In this document: positions 7,492 to 15,993 of the stretch, piece by piece
Numbering within the stretch: the stretch's first letter is position 1
Layout: each line of letters starts with the position of its first letter
The notes under the pieces: generated by a model
Told to the model about the DNA's origin: nothing
What the model saw: only the letters and a program-made list of their open reading frames with translations
Databases searched by the model: none
From: Methanolobus sp.
Lineage (GTDB): Archaea > Halobacteriota > Methanosarcinia > Methanosarcinales > Methanosarcinaceae
Assembly (NCBI GenBank): GCA_021767785.1
Contig: JAASSR010000002.1
Coordinates: 1 to 64,000, forward strand
Reading direction: 5' to 3'
Length of the DNA: 64,000 bases
Made by a program: the position numbers and the translations under genes

Positions 7492-8481
7492 TTATTCTTT
7501 TCCGGAAGCACCTATTTCCTCTTCCAGTATCCTGGCTGCAGCATATGCAGGGAAAACTTTTGAGATATCAGGTCCCCATTTATCGGCAACTGAAATGCAT
7601 TCGAATCCCAGTATATCAGATGCTTCTTTTATCAGGAATTCTCCAAGGCCTGCGGAGACTATCCTGTTGAGGTCATTTCTGTTTGCTACAACTGATATGG
7701 TTTCACAGAGAAGATTTATCTGTCTTTCTTTTACCTGCTGTGCTATGTGATAAATCTCATCTGCGGATATTTCTGTAAGATCTGCACATACCACCCTTGC
7801 CAGTCTTCTCATTGCTTCTGTTTTGCTTTTACCTGCTCCATCAGCAGTTTCGCATGTGTAGAGCTCTTCTGTAATATTACCAAGTAGCAAATATGCATCG
7901 GCTGTAGTTGAGAATAGCTCAGATGCTATATTGCAATCACCGTCCGCAACATCTACTTTTTTAAGGAGGTATGCAAGATTTGTCCTTAGTGTACCTGCAT
8001 AGAACAGTTCACTACGCATGAGTCTCGAGAAATCCGTAAGTGCTGCAGCGTGTTCTCCGTTTTTGATAGGAATTATATCACTTGTAGTACTCCCCACATC
8101 AACAAATATACAGTCCCCTATCTCTGATCCTATCAGCCTGCTGGATGCTGCCCAGTTTGCTGCTGCAAGGTCACGCAGATCCCCCGTATCGGAATAAAAA
8201 TGGCCGCTACTATCAATATATCTCACTTCACAATCAAAAGCCTCGTTTACAGAATCTATTATAAACTGGATTCCTTGTACTTTATCTTCAAAACAATCAG
8301 CAAGTTCACCGGTCATCACCACACTGACACTATCAGGTTTTAATTCATCTGCAATATCCTCCAGCGAAGCAGGCAATGTAGTATCTTTCCAGAGGGGTAT
8401 GTAGTGCAGTTCTATGATCTCTTCGTCTGAAGACGCGATCTTAGTGTTCGCACCACCAATATCGATTCCGATTATTCTCAT
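7492..8481 (-). CDS. mfnF: (4-{4-[2-(gamma-L-glutamylamino)ethyl]phenoxymethyl}furan-2-yl)methanamine synthase
   Basis: A 329-residue ASKHA-fold protein with GIDIGGANTK at the N-terminus and a second nucleotide loop, FVDVGSTTSDIIPI, near residue 130. MfnF belongs to the hydantoinase-like family once called the H4MPT-linked C1-transfer protein. It condenses gamma-glutamyltyramine with the furan-methyl diphosphate to form the core of methanofuran. The start overlaps the end of mfnD by 4 nt (8478-8481), and mfnE follows after 60 nt. All three remaining methanofuran steps in this cluster are thus on one transcript. Confidence 0.87.
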   Translation of the reverse strand: MRIIGIDIGGANTKIASSDEEIIELHYIPLWKDTTLPASLEDIADELKPDSVSVVMTGELADCFEDKVQGIQFIIDSVNEAFDCEVRYIDSSGHFYSDTGDLRDLAAANWAASSRLIGSEIGDCIFVDVGSTTSDIIPIKNGEHAAALTDFSRLMRSELFYAGTLRTNLAYLLKKVDVADGDCNIASELFSTTADAYLLLGNITEELYTCETADGAGKSKTEAMRRLARVVCADLTEISADEIYHIAQQVKERQINLLCETISVVANRNDLNRIVSAGLGEFLIKEASDILGFECISVADKWGPDISKVFPAYAAARILEEEIGASGKE

Positions 8482-9407
8482 ATGATTTCCTCAATGTCAT
8501 CTTTGGTAAAAGAGCATTCACCTTCAAGATATACTTTATCTGGAAGTTCTCCGAACATGTTCATCAGCAGAAGTTCTCCTATCTCACATTCAAGGTTTTT
8601 CACCAGACCGAATATTGCTGTTGTAGGCCGGGGATTTACATCAATTACGTAAGCTTTATCCCCGTAGATGATATCAATTCCTACAAAACCGTTACATCCA
8701 AGTATTTCTGCAGTTCTTTTTGCGGTCCGGAATATTTCATCTTCATGTTCGGTTCGGTATGGTACCTGGTTTCCTCTATAATCAAAGATTGTTTCATTGT
8801 TATTATTCTTTATATCTATCAATTGCCTGTTCAGGCTCAGAGGAAGTGTCTTTTGTCCGCATATCAGACTCACACTAAGATGCTCTCCTTCGATGTACTC
8901 GGTCATTATGAACTCTTCTTCCACATTCTCATCTATTTCCCCACATGTCATTCTGACTTTTTCAGATGCACATCCGAAACGAGGTTTAATGATGTGGTTT
9001 CCATGGTGCTTTCCCTCTATTATTTTAGGGATTGCTATTGAATTTGATTCCAGGGCCATGCTGCATTTCAGTTTATCGGCACAGAGCCGGACAGATTCAG
9101 GCGAACATCCGATGTTGATGGTATTTCTTTCTATTATATCAGTAAGACCGTCTAGAAGTTCATCGGGTCCTATAACAAGTCCTGCGTCACTTTTCTTTGC
9201 AGCAGTCTCCAGTATTCTCTCAAATGTCTTTTCTTTGGAAATTATTGCATTTCCGCATTTTAACCTGTTTCCTGCAGTAAGGTATGTCACTTCATGTCCA
9301 AGACGGGAGAAACTGTTAGCAAGGGTACTGATCATGGCTCTGCCTTCCAGCAATAACGTACCATCAAGTCCGATTCCCATTGCATATTCTGCAAGCAATA
9401 TTCTCAT
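8478..9407 (-). CDS. mfnD: Tyramine--L-glutamate ligase, methanofuran biosynthesis
   Basis: A 309-residue ATP-grasp protein. The ATP-grasp core runs from about 105 to 285, with the lysine-bearing strand HIIKPRFGCAS, the hinge EFIMTEYIEGEH, and the metal-binding FVGIDIIYGDKAYVIDVNPRP near residue 250. MfnD joins tyramine to glutamate through the gamma-carboxyl. It heads the mfnD-mfnF-mfnE operon. A/T-rich DNA with a TATA-like TTTAATATATT upstream (9427-9437) is the probable promoter. Confidence 0.87.
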   Translation of the reverse strand: MRILLAEYAMGIGLDGTLLLEGRAMISTLANSFSRLGHEVTYLTAGNRLKCGNAIISKEKTFERILETAAKKSDAGLVIGPDELLDGLTDIIERNTINIGCSPESVRLCADKLKCSMALESNSIAIPKIIEGKHHGNHIIKPRFGCASEKVRMTCGEIDENVEEEFIMTEYIEGEHLSVSLICGQKTLPLSLNRQLIDIKNNNNETIFDYRGNQVPYRTEHEDEIFRTAKRTAEILGCNGFVGIDIIYGDKAYVIDVNPRPTTAIFGLVKNLECEIGELLLMNMFGELPDKVYLEGECSFTKDDIEEII

Positions 9408-9701
9408 GGTGGATGCAACTGCATTATTTAATATATTATTTGCTATTAGGGTCCTTTATGTTTTAATAAGTGGTCTTTTTCAGTTTCTGTTACAAAGCGT
9501 TTGAAAGTTATAATTACATTATAATTTAAAGTCCCTTACTAATTTTCATAGGATATATGTTAAATATAATAAATGATATCTGAATAACTAACAATTGGGT
9601 AACAGATAAACATATCCTGATTGTAAAAGCGGATTGGGGAGTGGGACCTTCCTTGTTTGATTTCGTCTACAGACAAAAGGCCAGAGTTGGATAAGTGGTA
9701 A
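9408..9701. other. Intergenic region between mfnD (minus) and the zinc-ribbon microprotein locus (plus)
   Basis: The first 180 nt are very A/T-rich and hold the probable mfnD promoter. From about 9600 the base composition becomes more G-rich, with no convincing ORF on either strand; an open frame on the minus strand at 9588-9803 has no codon bias or family match. The G-rich part leads into the long dyad at 9702-9798 and could be the start of a non-coding RNA. Confidence 0.4.
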
Positions 9702-9798
9702 GAAGGTACGAGACGGGGAGTTAAGACCACATGTTCTATAAAGAGTGGTACTTATAAAAGTGAAAAAGACATGTGGTCTGCTCCTTTTTCGTATCTTC
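9702..9798. promoter_or_regulatory. Long inverted repeat flanking a TATA box, upstream of the zinc-ribbon microproteins
   Basis: A perfect 11-bp inverted repeat (AGACCACATGT at 9724-9734, ACATGTGGTCT at 9769-9779) extends outward imperfectly to GAAGGTACGA at 9702 and TCGTATCTTC ending at 9798, giving arms of about 30 bp. The 34-nt centre contains TACTTATAAAAG (9749-9760), a good archaeal TATA box. A start site would fall at about 9780, with a leader of some 70 nt before the ATG at 9851. This can be read as an operator surrounding the promoter, or as a strongly folding RNA on either strand. Sequence alone does not decide. Confidence 0.55.
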
Positions 9799-9850
9799 AT
9801 CATATTGTGTGTATGACTTTCCCCAGATCCTGCATTAAGAAGGTATTAAC

Positions 9851-9988
9851 ATGGGTTCATTGAAAACATGTCCGGAGTGTCATAATGTTCTGCATACATG
9901 CGAAAACGATCTACAGATTTGTAAGGTATGTGGATACTGGACAAAAATAAATACGGCAAGACTTGATACTATTATGTTATTTGAGTGA
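9851..9988 (+). CDS. 45-residue zinc-ribbon microprotein
   Basis: The short ORF MGSLKTCPECHNVLHTC continues to a second knuckle CKVC at residues 24-27, so one zinc ion can be bound by CPEC and CKVC. The central CENDLQICKVCGY arrangement is typical of rubredoxin-like or zinc-ribbon folds. An AAGGT site precedes the ATG by 6 nt. It is followed after 10 nt by another microprotein of the same kind. No family name is known to me; one-domain zinc fingers of this size in archaea are usually regulatory or adaptor proteins. Confidence 0.72.
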   Translation: MGSLKTCPECHNVLHTCENDLQICKVCGYWTKINTARLDTIMLFE

Positions 9989-9998
9989 GGGTTAAAAG

Positions 9999-10130
9999 GT
10001 GAAAAGTGAATCACAAAAACACTGTATACATTGCAGCACTGTCTTAAGAAAGCAAAAACTTGGTATGAACATAATCTATTATTGTTCCAGTTGCGGTAGT
10101 ATGACAAGTGCTGATATGATCAGGGTCTAA
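9999..10130 (+). CDS. 43-residue zinc-ribbon microprotein, second of a tandem pair
   Basis: The ORF begins with GTG at 9999 (initiating KSESQKHCIHC after the first residue) and has two knuckles, CIHC (residues 9-12) and CSSC (29-32), separated like those of its upstream neighbour. The start is 10 nt after the neighbour's stop and probably depends on its translation. The paired arrangement behind one promoter suggests that the two proteins act together or form a heterodimer; this is inference. Function unknown. Confidence 0.65.
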   Translation: MKSESQKHCIHCSTVLRKQKLGMNIIYYCSSCGSMTSADMIRV

Positions 10131-10490
10131 AAATATAACAGGTTTTGGATATTAGAAACACATATATAAACTAAAATAGATTGCAGGTTAACACAGATTT
10201 ATTTCCATATGTATTAATCTGTGTCTACCTTTCATTGTTCTCTGATCAATCTAAATTAACCTCTAAATTGCAGTTCTATCTGACAGGATTCTATTTTCAA
10301 GCATTGGAGTTATGGAAATCTTATTAGATTATCTTTTTGCTTTTAAATTGTCTAATTCTGCAGATCAGGTAAAATACATTTATACTTTTGGAGCATAATT
10401 TATAATAGGAGTGTAGGTTCGGAGAATTCTTGGTTTTAGTACATACTATGATTTTATGGATCTGTCAGAATATAAGGAGTGGTTATTTGT
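10131..10490 (+). other. 360-nt upstream region of the second Msr gene
   Basis: No gene is seen. A perfect 9-bp inverted repeat (ACACAGATT at 10191-10199, AATCTGTGT at 10216-10224) with a 16-nt loop could end the microprotein transcript or be an operator. A TATA-like ATAATTTATAAT is found at 10396-10407 about 85 nt before the Msr start, implying a leader of some 60 nt. Confidence 0.45.
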
Positions 10491-11276
10491 ATGAGACGTC
10501 CCCTGCTGGATACTATGTTCATGTCAGAGAAGAGAAAGAATCTTCTATTGTTTCTGAGGGAAGGACCGATGTCAATGGAAGAAATACTCGATTCACTGGA
10601 AGTGACCAGACATGCGATGCTGCCTCAGATCAAGATTCTGGTAGAAAATGATCTTGTAATCAAAGAAAGGGATCAGTGCAGACTTTCTCAAATAGGTGAA
10701 ATTGTAGTTGAGGATATGGTACCTCTAATGGGCACGCTGGAAGTACTCGAGAACAGTTATGATTACTGGAAGAATCATGATCTTAGTCCAATCCCTTCTC
10801 ATCTTCTTAAAAGGATAAGAGAACTTGGATATTGTAAAATTATAGAACCTGACCTTAATGATATGTTCGAACTAAACAAAGACCTTATTGAACAATCGCT
10901 GGGTTCGGAGTTTGTGATGGGGGCAACTGCTTTTCTGCATCCGGCATTTCCTTATTTCCTTCTGGATCTTGTGAAGAAGAATATTGATGTTTCGATCATA
11001 ATGTCTGAAGCAGCTCTGGAAAAGCACAAGGTTGACTACAGTAAAGAGCTTGAATTTTTCCTTGAGAATAACAATGCTAAATTATTCGTATATCCGGAAA
11101 ACATGAACCTGGCATCTCTTTTTATCACTGACAAATTCCTCATGATGTGCCTTTTTGATCGCAATGGAAAATATGATCGCAAGGATCTTGTTTTTTGTAA
11201 CGCTGAGGCTCAACACTGGGGCAGAGAGCTGTTCGAATATTATCTTTCAAGGTCGCATGTTGTAATGGACCTTTGA
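10491..11276 (+). CDS. Msr-family winged-helix transcriptional regulator (orphan)
   Basis: A 261-residue paralogue of the regulator at 2525-3310: the N-terminal winged helix includes LFMSEKRKNLLLFLREGPMSMEEI-like sequence, and the C-terminal domain keeps the same order of motifs through LFITDKFLMMCLFDR near residue 215. I choose the ATG at 10491 because AAGGAG lies 11 nt upstream and the length then equals the paralogue's; an in-frame GTG at 10479 is possible. No methyltransferase or sensor kinase is adjacent, unlike the first Msr gene, so its target must lie elsewhere or be the membrane protein downstream. Confidence 0.85.
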   Translation: MRRPLLDTMFMSEKRKNLLLFLREGPMSMEEILDSLEVTRHAMLPQIKILVENDLVIKERDQCRLSQIGEIVVEDMVPLMGTLEVLENSYDYWKNHDLSPIPSHLLKRIRELGYCKIIEPDLNDMFELNKDLIEQSLGSEFVMGATAFLHPAFPYFLLDLVKKNIDVSIIMSEAALEKHKVDYSKELEFFLENNNAKLFVYPENMNLASLFITDKFLMMCLFDRNGKYDRKDLVFCNAEAQHWGRELFEYYLSRSHVVMDL

Positions 11277-11348
11277 TGATATCCTGCTTTCTTAAAAAAA
11301 GAGTTTTTCTGCTGATAGCAGATGGATAAATATAAAACAATGGAGTCA

Positions 11349-11375
11349 ATGATGGAATATGTAGAGTTCCATCAT
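11349..11375 (+). terminator. Stem-loop after the second Msr gene
   Basis: ATGATGGAA (11349-11357) and TTCCATCAT (11367-11375) make a perfect 9-bp stem with a 9-nt loop, 73 nt after the stop codon. A T-rich stretch follows only weakly, so it may be a terminator or an operator for the next gene. Confidence 0.35.
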
Positions 11376-11398
11376 TTCTGCACACATTTATAGTTCAT

Positions 11399-11421
11399 AT
11401 ATATAGTTTGAAACTATATAT
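11399..11421 (+). promoter_or_regulatory. 23-bp perfect palindrome in the promoter of the membrane protein gene
   Basis: ATATATAGTTT-G-AAACTATATAT is a perfect palindrome with 11-bp arms. A partial copy, ACTATATAGTA, follows at 11430-11440. Both contain TATA-like sequences, so the palindrome may either be a symmetric TATA box or a repressor site that covers it. It lies about 42 nt before the ATG at 11463. Confidence 0.5.
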
Positions 11422-11462
11422 TAAAAATGACTATATAGTATTATTACTGATAAAGGACCGGG

Positions 11463-11873
11463 ATGAATATGGATGTAAATACTGAAAACCCATTCTTGCA
11501 GGCACTTGTAGTTTCGACCACCATGGCAGTTTTCATGGTCGGTGTGGCATTTGGGTTAATGGACATGGCAACAAGAGGGCTGGATGTTCCGATGTATGTG
11601 ATGCTGCTTATCTTTGCAGTTATCTTTATAGCAGGTTCAGTCTATTTCGAGTCACGGGGTGCAGATTATATGGGTTCCCTTGTAGGTGGTGCAATAGTCT
11701 CTTTAGTTGCAACATTCTCTACGACAGCTTTTTTCAGTGGTGTAAAATACGCGGTAGAAGGTGGTGTCACCAAACTCGGTTTCGACAATGTTATCTCGGG
11801 ACTTGCGATTTGCATGGTAGCCAGTATGCTCCTGATCCGTGTGTTGCAGCATAAGTTCAGTAGTTCTTTTTGA
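11463..11873 (+). CDS. Four-helix membrane protein of unknown function
   Basis: A 136-residue protein with four predicted membrane segments at about 13-33, 43-62, 69-92 and 107-127. It has no metal-binding or catalytic motif that I can see. AAAGG lies 6 nt before the ATG. It stands alone between the orphan Msr regulator and grpE, and its promoter carries a 23-bp palindrome, which hints at specific regulation. I do not recognise the family. Confidence 0.7.
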   Translation: MNMDVNTENPFLQALVVSTTMAVFMVGVAFGLMDMATRGLDVPMYVMLLIFAVIFIAGSVYFESRGADYMGSLVGGAIVSLVATFSTTAFFSGVKYAVEGGVTKLGFDNVISGLAICMVASMLLIRVLQHKFSSSF

Positions 11874-11953
11874 TAGGAACTTCTGCATCTATTGTAGAAT
11901 TATTGTCTTTTTTGTTCAATTCATTTCGCTAAAATAAACTGTTTATACGAAAA

Positions 11954-11963
11954 CTATTTATAG
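11954..11963 (+). promoter_or_regulatory. Candidate TATA box of grpE
   Basis: CTATTTATAG lies 65-74 nt before the grpE start in the pattern expected for an archaeal promoter, giving a leader of about 40 nt. No obvious heat-shock operator could be confirmed by eye. Confidence 0.4.
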
Positions 11964-12027
11964 AATATCATACAATCATTAGTTCGGATGCACATTACCG
12001 CGCATAGAATAGGCGGAGATATAGATA

Positions 12028-12585
12028 ATGGCTGATGGACCAGAGAATTGTGAAGATTTAAATTCGAAACCAGTTGAGGAAGACGAAGTGGAGACGACAG
12101 AGGAAACCACTTCTGAAGATGAGATCGCAGAGCTTCGGGATAAACTTCTGCGCCTCTCTGCAGAATTCGACAATTTCCGAAAAAGAAGTATTCGGGAAAA
12201 AGAAGAATATCGGAAATTTGCAGTGGAACAGATTATCATAGAACTTCTTGAGGTTTATGATAATTTTGAACGTGCGCTGGAGTCTGCAAAGCAAACAGAT
12301 GATATCTCATCGGTTATAACCGGCATTGAGATGGTCTTTAAGCAGTTTGCAGGAATACTTGAGAAAGAAGGTCTGCAAAAGATTGAGTGTGAAGGTAATG
12401 AATTTGACCCTCACCTCCATGAAGCGATGATGCATGTGGAACATCCCGAACATGAGGATAATACAGTTGTGGATGTCTGCAAACCGGGATATTACCTGCA
12501 TTCGAAGGTGATAAGGCCTGCAATGGTAACTGTTTCGAAGAAACCGGAGAATGAAGATTCGACGAAATCGGATGACGGAAAGTGA
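12028..12585 (+). CDS. grpE: Nucleotide exchange factor GrpE
   Basis: A 185-residue protein with an acidic, disordered N-terminus (1-40), a long dimerisation coiled coil (40-90, ELRDKLLRLSAEFDNFRKRS) and the beta-domain near 130-175 that contains HEAMMHVEHP and VVDVCKPGYYLHSKVIRPAMVTV, the GrpE signature. It releases ADP from DnaK. A GGCGGAGAT site lies 8 nt before the ATG. The order grpE-dnaK-dnaJ is that found in Methanosarcina, which gained this chaperone set from bacteria. Confidence 0.95.
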   Translation: MADGPENCEDLNSKPVEEDEVETTEETTSEDEIAELRDKLLRLSAEFDNFRKRSIREKEEYRKFAVEQIIIELLEVYDNFERALESAKQTDDISSVITGIEMVFKQFAGILEKEGLQKIECEGNEFDPHLHEAMMHVEHPEHEDNTVVDVCKPGYYLHSKVIRPAMVTVSKKPENEDSTKSDDGK

Positions 12586-12686
12586 GATTCGTAAAGACAG
12601 TATTTCTTGAAAAAGACGCGTCTGAAAGAGATAATAATTAATACTTAATAATATACTACAAATAAATTCATGTAAGAGGTAATAAT

Positions 12687-14543
12687 ATGGGAAAAATATT
12701 GGGAATTGACCTGGGAACTACAAACTCCTGTATGGCTGTGATAGAAGGTGGAGAACCTACAATTCTTCCAAATGCAGAGGGAGGCAGAACTACACCTTCC
12801 GTTGTAGGTTTCTCTAAGAAGGGTGAGAAACTGGTAGGTCAGGTTGCCAAGAGACAGCTCATCACCAATGCTGAGAACAGCGTAAGTTCAATTAAAAGAC
12901 ACATTGGTGAAGGAGATTATAAAGTAAATCTTAATGGTAAGGAATATTCACCACAGGAGATCTCTGCAATGATCCTTCGTAAACTGAAGGAGGATGCGGA
13001 ATCTTACCTTGGTGAGACAATTACACAGGCAGTCATCACTGTACCTGCATACTTCAATGATTCACAGAGGCAGGCTACAAAGGATGCAGGTACCATTGCC
13101 GGACTTGAGGTAATGAGGATAATCAACGAGCCTACCGCAGCATCACTTGCATATGGTCTTGATAAGGATGATGAAGATCACAAGATACTTATCTATGACC
13201 TTGGTGGAGGTACCTTCGATGTATCTATCCTTGAGCTTGGAGGTGGAGTATTCGAGGTTCTTTCTACTGCAGGAGATACCCACCTTGGTGGGGATGACTT
13301 CGATCAGAAGATCGTGGACTATCTAATAAATGAATTCAAGAAGGAAGAAGGTATTGATCTTTCAAAGGATAAGGCAGCTCTGCAGCGTTTGAAGGATGCG
13401 GCTGAAAAGGCAAAGATCGAACTTTCAGGTGTCACTACCACCAACATCAACCTTCCGTTCATAACTGCTGACTCTAACGGACAGCCAAAACATATTGACA
13501 TAGACCTTACAAGGGCACAGTTCGAGAAGATGATCTCGGATCTGCTTGATAAGACACTTGTGGCTGTTAACCAGGCAATGAAGGACGCAAAACTTTCATC
13601 CAAGGACATCGACAGGGTGCTTCTTGTAGGAGGTTCCACAAGGATGCCTGCTGTTGCAGAGCTTGTAAAGAAGGCAACCGGAAAGGATGCGTACAAGAAC
13701 ATCAATCCTGATGAAGCTGTAGCAATCGGTGCTGCGATACAGGCCGGTGTACTTGGTGGTGAGGTAGAGGATGTGCTTCTGCTTGATGTAACACCATTGA
13801 CGCTTGGTATCGAGACCCTTGGAGGAGTGTCAACACCTCTTATTGAGAGGAACACAACCATTCCTACCAAGAAGAGCCAGATATTCTCAACGGCAGCTGA
13901 CAATCAGCCATCGGTAGAGATCCATGTACTTCAGGGTGAAAGGGGTGTAGCATCGGGTAACAAGACCCTTGGTAAATTCACACTTGATGGAATACCACCT
14001 GCACCAAGAGGAGTTCCGCAGATCGAGGTTACTTTCGACATAGACGCTAATGGTATCCTTCATGTTACTGCAAAGGACAAGGGTACAGGCAAGGAACAGT
14101 CCATATCCATCCAGAAGCCAGGCGGTCTTTCTGATGAAGAGATCGATCAGATGATCAAAGATGCTGAAGCACATGCTGAAGAGGACAAGAAGCGTAAGGA
14201 AGAGGTTGAGGTCAAGAACACAGCCGAATCCCTTATGAATTCTGCTGAAAAGACCCTCAAGGAAGCAGAAGATGTTGCAACCGATGAACAGAAGTCCAGG
14301 ATAGAGGCGGCAATTGCAGATCTGAAGACAGCTCTTGAGTCGGATGATATAGAGGATATCAAGGCAAAGACAGAAGCACTTCAGACCGCTGTCTACGATG
14401 TATCTTCAGCAATGTATCAGAAAGCTCAGGAAGAAGCTGCAGCCGCAGCCTCTGCTGCAGAAGAATCTGAAGCAACTTCAGGCTCTGATGACGAGAACAT
14501 TGTTGATGCGGACTATGAAGTGGTCGACGACGACAATAAGTAA
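12687..14543 (+). CDS. dnaK: Chaperone protein DnaK (Hsp70)
   Basis: A 618-residue Hsp70. The ATPase domain opens with [10 protein letters not shown], with [11 protein letters not shown] near residue 173 and GGSTRMPAV near 313. The linker [10 protein letters not shown] precedes the substrate-binding domain (about 365-500), and the C-terminal lid (500-618) ends in a charged tail EEVVDDDNK-like. AGAGGT lies 7 nt before the ATG. The promoter is probably in the 100-nt gap after grpE (AATAATATAC near 12647), so the three chaperone genes may be separately transcribed. Confidence 0.97.
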   Translation: MGKILGIDLGTTNSCMAVIEGGEPTILPNAEGGRTTPSVVGFSKKGEKLVGQVAKRQLITNAENSVSSIKRHIGEGDYKVNLNGKEYSPQEISAMILRKLKEDAESYLGETITQAVITVPAYFNDSQRQATKDAGTIAGLEVMRIINEPTAASLAYGLDKDDEDHKILIYDLGGGTFDVSILELGGGVFEVLSTAGDTHLGGDDFDQKIVDYLINEFKKEEGIDLSKDKAALQRLKDAAEKAKIELSGVTTTNINLPFITADSNGQPKHIDIDLTRAQFEKMISDLLDKTLVAVNQAMKDAKLSSKDIDRVLLVGGSTRMPAVAELVKKATGKDAYKNINPDEAVAIGAAIQAGVLGGEVEDVLLLDVTPLTLGIETLGGVSTPLIERNTTIPTKKSQIFSTAADNQPSVEIHVLQGERGVASGNKTLGKFTLDGIPPAPRGVPQIEVTFDIDANGILHVTAKDKGTGKEQSISIQKPGGLSDEEIDQMIKDAEAHAEEDKKRKEEVEVKNTAESLMNSAEKTLKEAEDVATDEQKSRIEAAIADLKTALESDDIEDIKAKTEALQTAVYDVSSAMYQKAQEEAAAAASAAEESEATSGSDDENIVDADYEVVDDDNK

Positions 14544-14560
14544 AACATGGATTTCAACCG

Positions 14561-14590
14561 GTAAGATACTTTAATCTGTAAGTATCTTAC
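14561..14590 (+). terminator. Hairpin terminator between dnaK and dnaJ
   Basis: GTAAGATACTT (14561-14571) and AAGTATCTTAC (14580-14590) form a perfect 11-bp stem with an 8-nt loop, 17 nt after the dnaK stop. ATCTTTAATTTTAATTC follows. It probably terminates or attenuates the dnaK message so that dnaJ is made in lower amount. Confidence 0.6.
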
Positions 14591-14640
14591 TATCTTTAAT
14601 TTTAATTCAATGAACACATATAGGATAACAGGAATCATCC

Positions 14641-15813
14641 ATGTCCACTACACGCGATTATTACGAAATATTAGGTATATCCAAGGATGCTACGGAATCG
14701 GAGATCAAAAAAGCTTACAGAAAGCTTGCGATGCAGTATCATCCGGACAAGAATAAGGGAGAAGAAGCCGAGGCGAAGTTCAAAGAGATATCCGAGGCTT
14801 ATGCTGTACTCTCCGATCCAGAGAAGAGAGAACAGTATGACAGGTTTGGCCATGCTGGAATAGATGGTCGTTACAGCCAGGAAGATATCTTCAGGAATGC
14901 GGACTTTGGTGGATTCGAAGACCTTGGGGATATACTGGGAAGTATATTCGGCGGAGGCTTCGGTGGCTTTGGAGGTTTCGGAGGCTTTGGCGGTGGCCAG
15001 AGAAGACAGGGTCCCAGGCGCGGTTCAGACCTTCGTTATGATCTTGGTATAACTCTCGAGCAGGCAGCAGAGGGTATGGAAACAAAGATCAATGTACCCA
15101 GGGCCGAGAATTGTGAAACTTGTGATGGTAGCGGTGCAAAACCGGGTACCAGCCCAAAGACATGTCCTAACTGCCATGGTTCGGGGCAGATAACACAGGC
15201 GCGTAACACACCATTTGGAAGGTTCATGTCTACAAGTACATGTAACAAATGTCATGGTAGTGGAGAGATCATTGAGGAGCCATGTCCTTCATGTAAGGGC
15301 ACGGGTAAGATGAAGAAGGTCCGCAAGATCTCCGTAAAGGTCCCAAAGGGTGCGGATAACGGACTCCGCCTGAAGGTAAGAGGCGAAGGTGAAGAAGGAA
15401 GTCCTGGTGCACCATCGGGTGATCTCTATGTGGTAATCCACGTGGAACCACATGATAAGTTCCAGCGTGTTGGCGATGATATTGTCTATGAGCAACCAAT
15501 ATCCTTTGCAAAAGCCGCCCTTGGCGGGGATGTGATGGTTCCGACACTTCATGGCAAAGTGAAAATGAACATTAAACCGGGTACCCAGACACATTCCATC
15601 CTGCGGCTGAAGGGTAAGGGAATGCCTCATATTCATGGACACTCGCATGGAGATCAGCTTGTGAAGATCATTGTCAGGACCCCTACAAAACTTTCTGGCG
15701 AGCAGAAGGAATTATTCAAAAAGCTTCAGGAACTTGAAGGAGAGTCTGATATAAAAAATCCTAAAGGCGGAAAAGGCATCTTTGAAAAAGTAAAAGGTGC
15801 CTTTGAAGCCTGA
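14641..15813 (+). CDS. dnaJ: Chaperone protein DnaJ (Hsp40, type I)
   Basis: A 390-residue type I J-protein. The J domain (residues 4-70) has the HPD motif in YHPDKN. A Gly/Phe-rich linker follows (about 75-130). The zinc domain contains four CxxCxGxG repeats between 155 and 225 ([32 protein letters not shown]). The C-terminal substrate-binding domains fill the rest. It delivers unfolded clients to DnaK and stimulates its ATPase. The ATG at 14641 gives the usual family length. Confidence 0.97.
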   Translation: MSTTRDYYEILGISKDATESEIKKAYRKLAMQYHPDKNKGEEAEAKFKEISEAYAVLSDPEKREQYDRFGHAGIDGRYSQEDIFRNADFGGFEDLGDILGSIFGGGFGGFGGFGGFGGGQRRQGPRRGSDLRYDLGITLEQAAEGMETKINVPRAENCETCDGSGAKPGTSPKTCPNCHGSGQITQARNTPFGRFMSTSTCNKCHGSGEIIEEPCPSCKGTGKMKKVRKISVKVPKGADNGLRLKVRGEGEEGSPGAPSGDLYVVIHVEPHDKFQRVGDDIVYEQPISFAKAALGGDVMVPTLHGKVKMNIKPGTQTHSILRLKGKGMPHIHGHSHGDQLVKIIVRTPTKLSGEQKELFKKLQELEGESDIKNPKGGKGIFEKVKGAFEA

Positions 15814-15815
15814 AC

Positions 15816-15880
15816 CTGTTTTTCTGTTTTATTTTGATTTTTGAATTCATTTTTATTTCTTTTTTAGTTTTTTGAGCGAA
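15816..15880 (+). terminator. Oligo-T terminator after dnaJ
   Basis: A run of T-tracts (TTTTT, TTTTATTTTG, TTTTTATTTCTTTTTTAG, TTTTTT) follows the dnaJ stop directly without a strong hairpin. Archaeal RNA polymerase stops efficiently at such tracts. Confidence 0.6.
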
Positions 15881-15993
15881 TATCTATACATCCTGGCCAA
15901 TTATGTGGTAAGCTTTAAAAGGCAATAAGCATATTATACCTTTTTGTTTTAGTATCATATAATGTCTTTATTATGACCTTTTGAAGGTATGTT

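Noticed and set aside
8797-9504. A 235-codon open frame opposite mfnD
   Set aside because: It is a shadow of the ATP-grasp gene, which has strong family motifs; the open frame has no motif.
13319-13903. A 194-codon open frame opposite dnaK
   Set aside because: dnaK is unambiguous, and long antisense frames are common opposite codon-biased genes.
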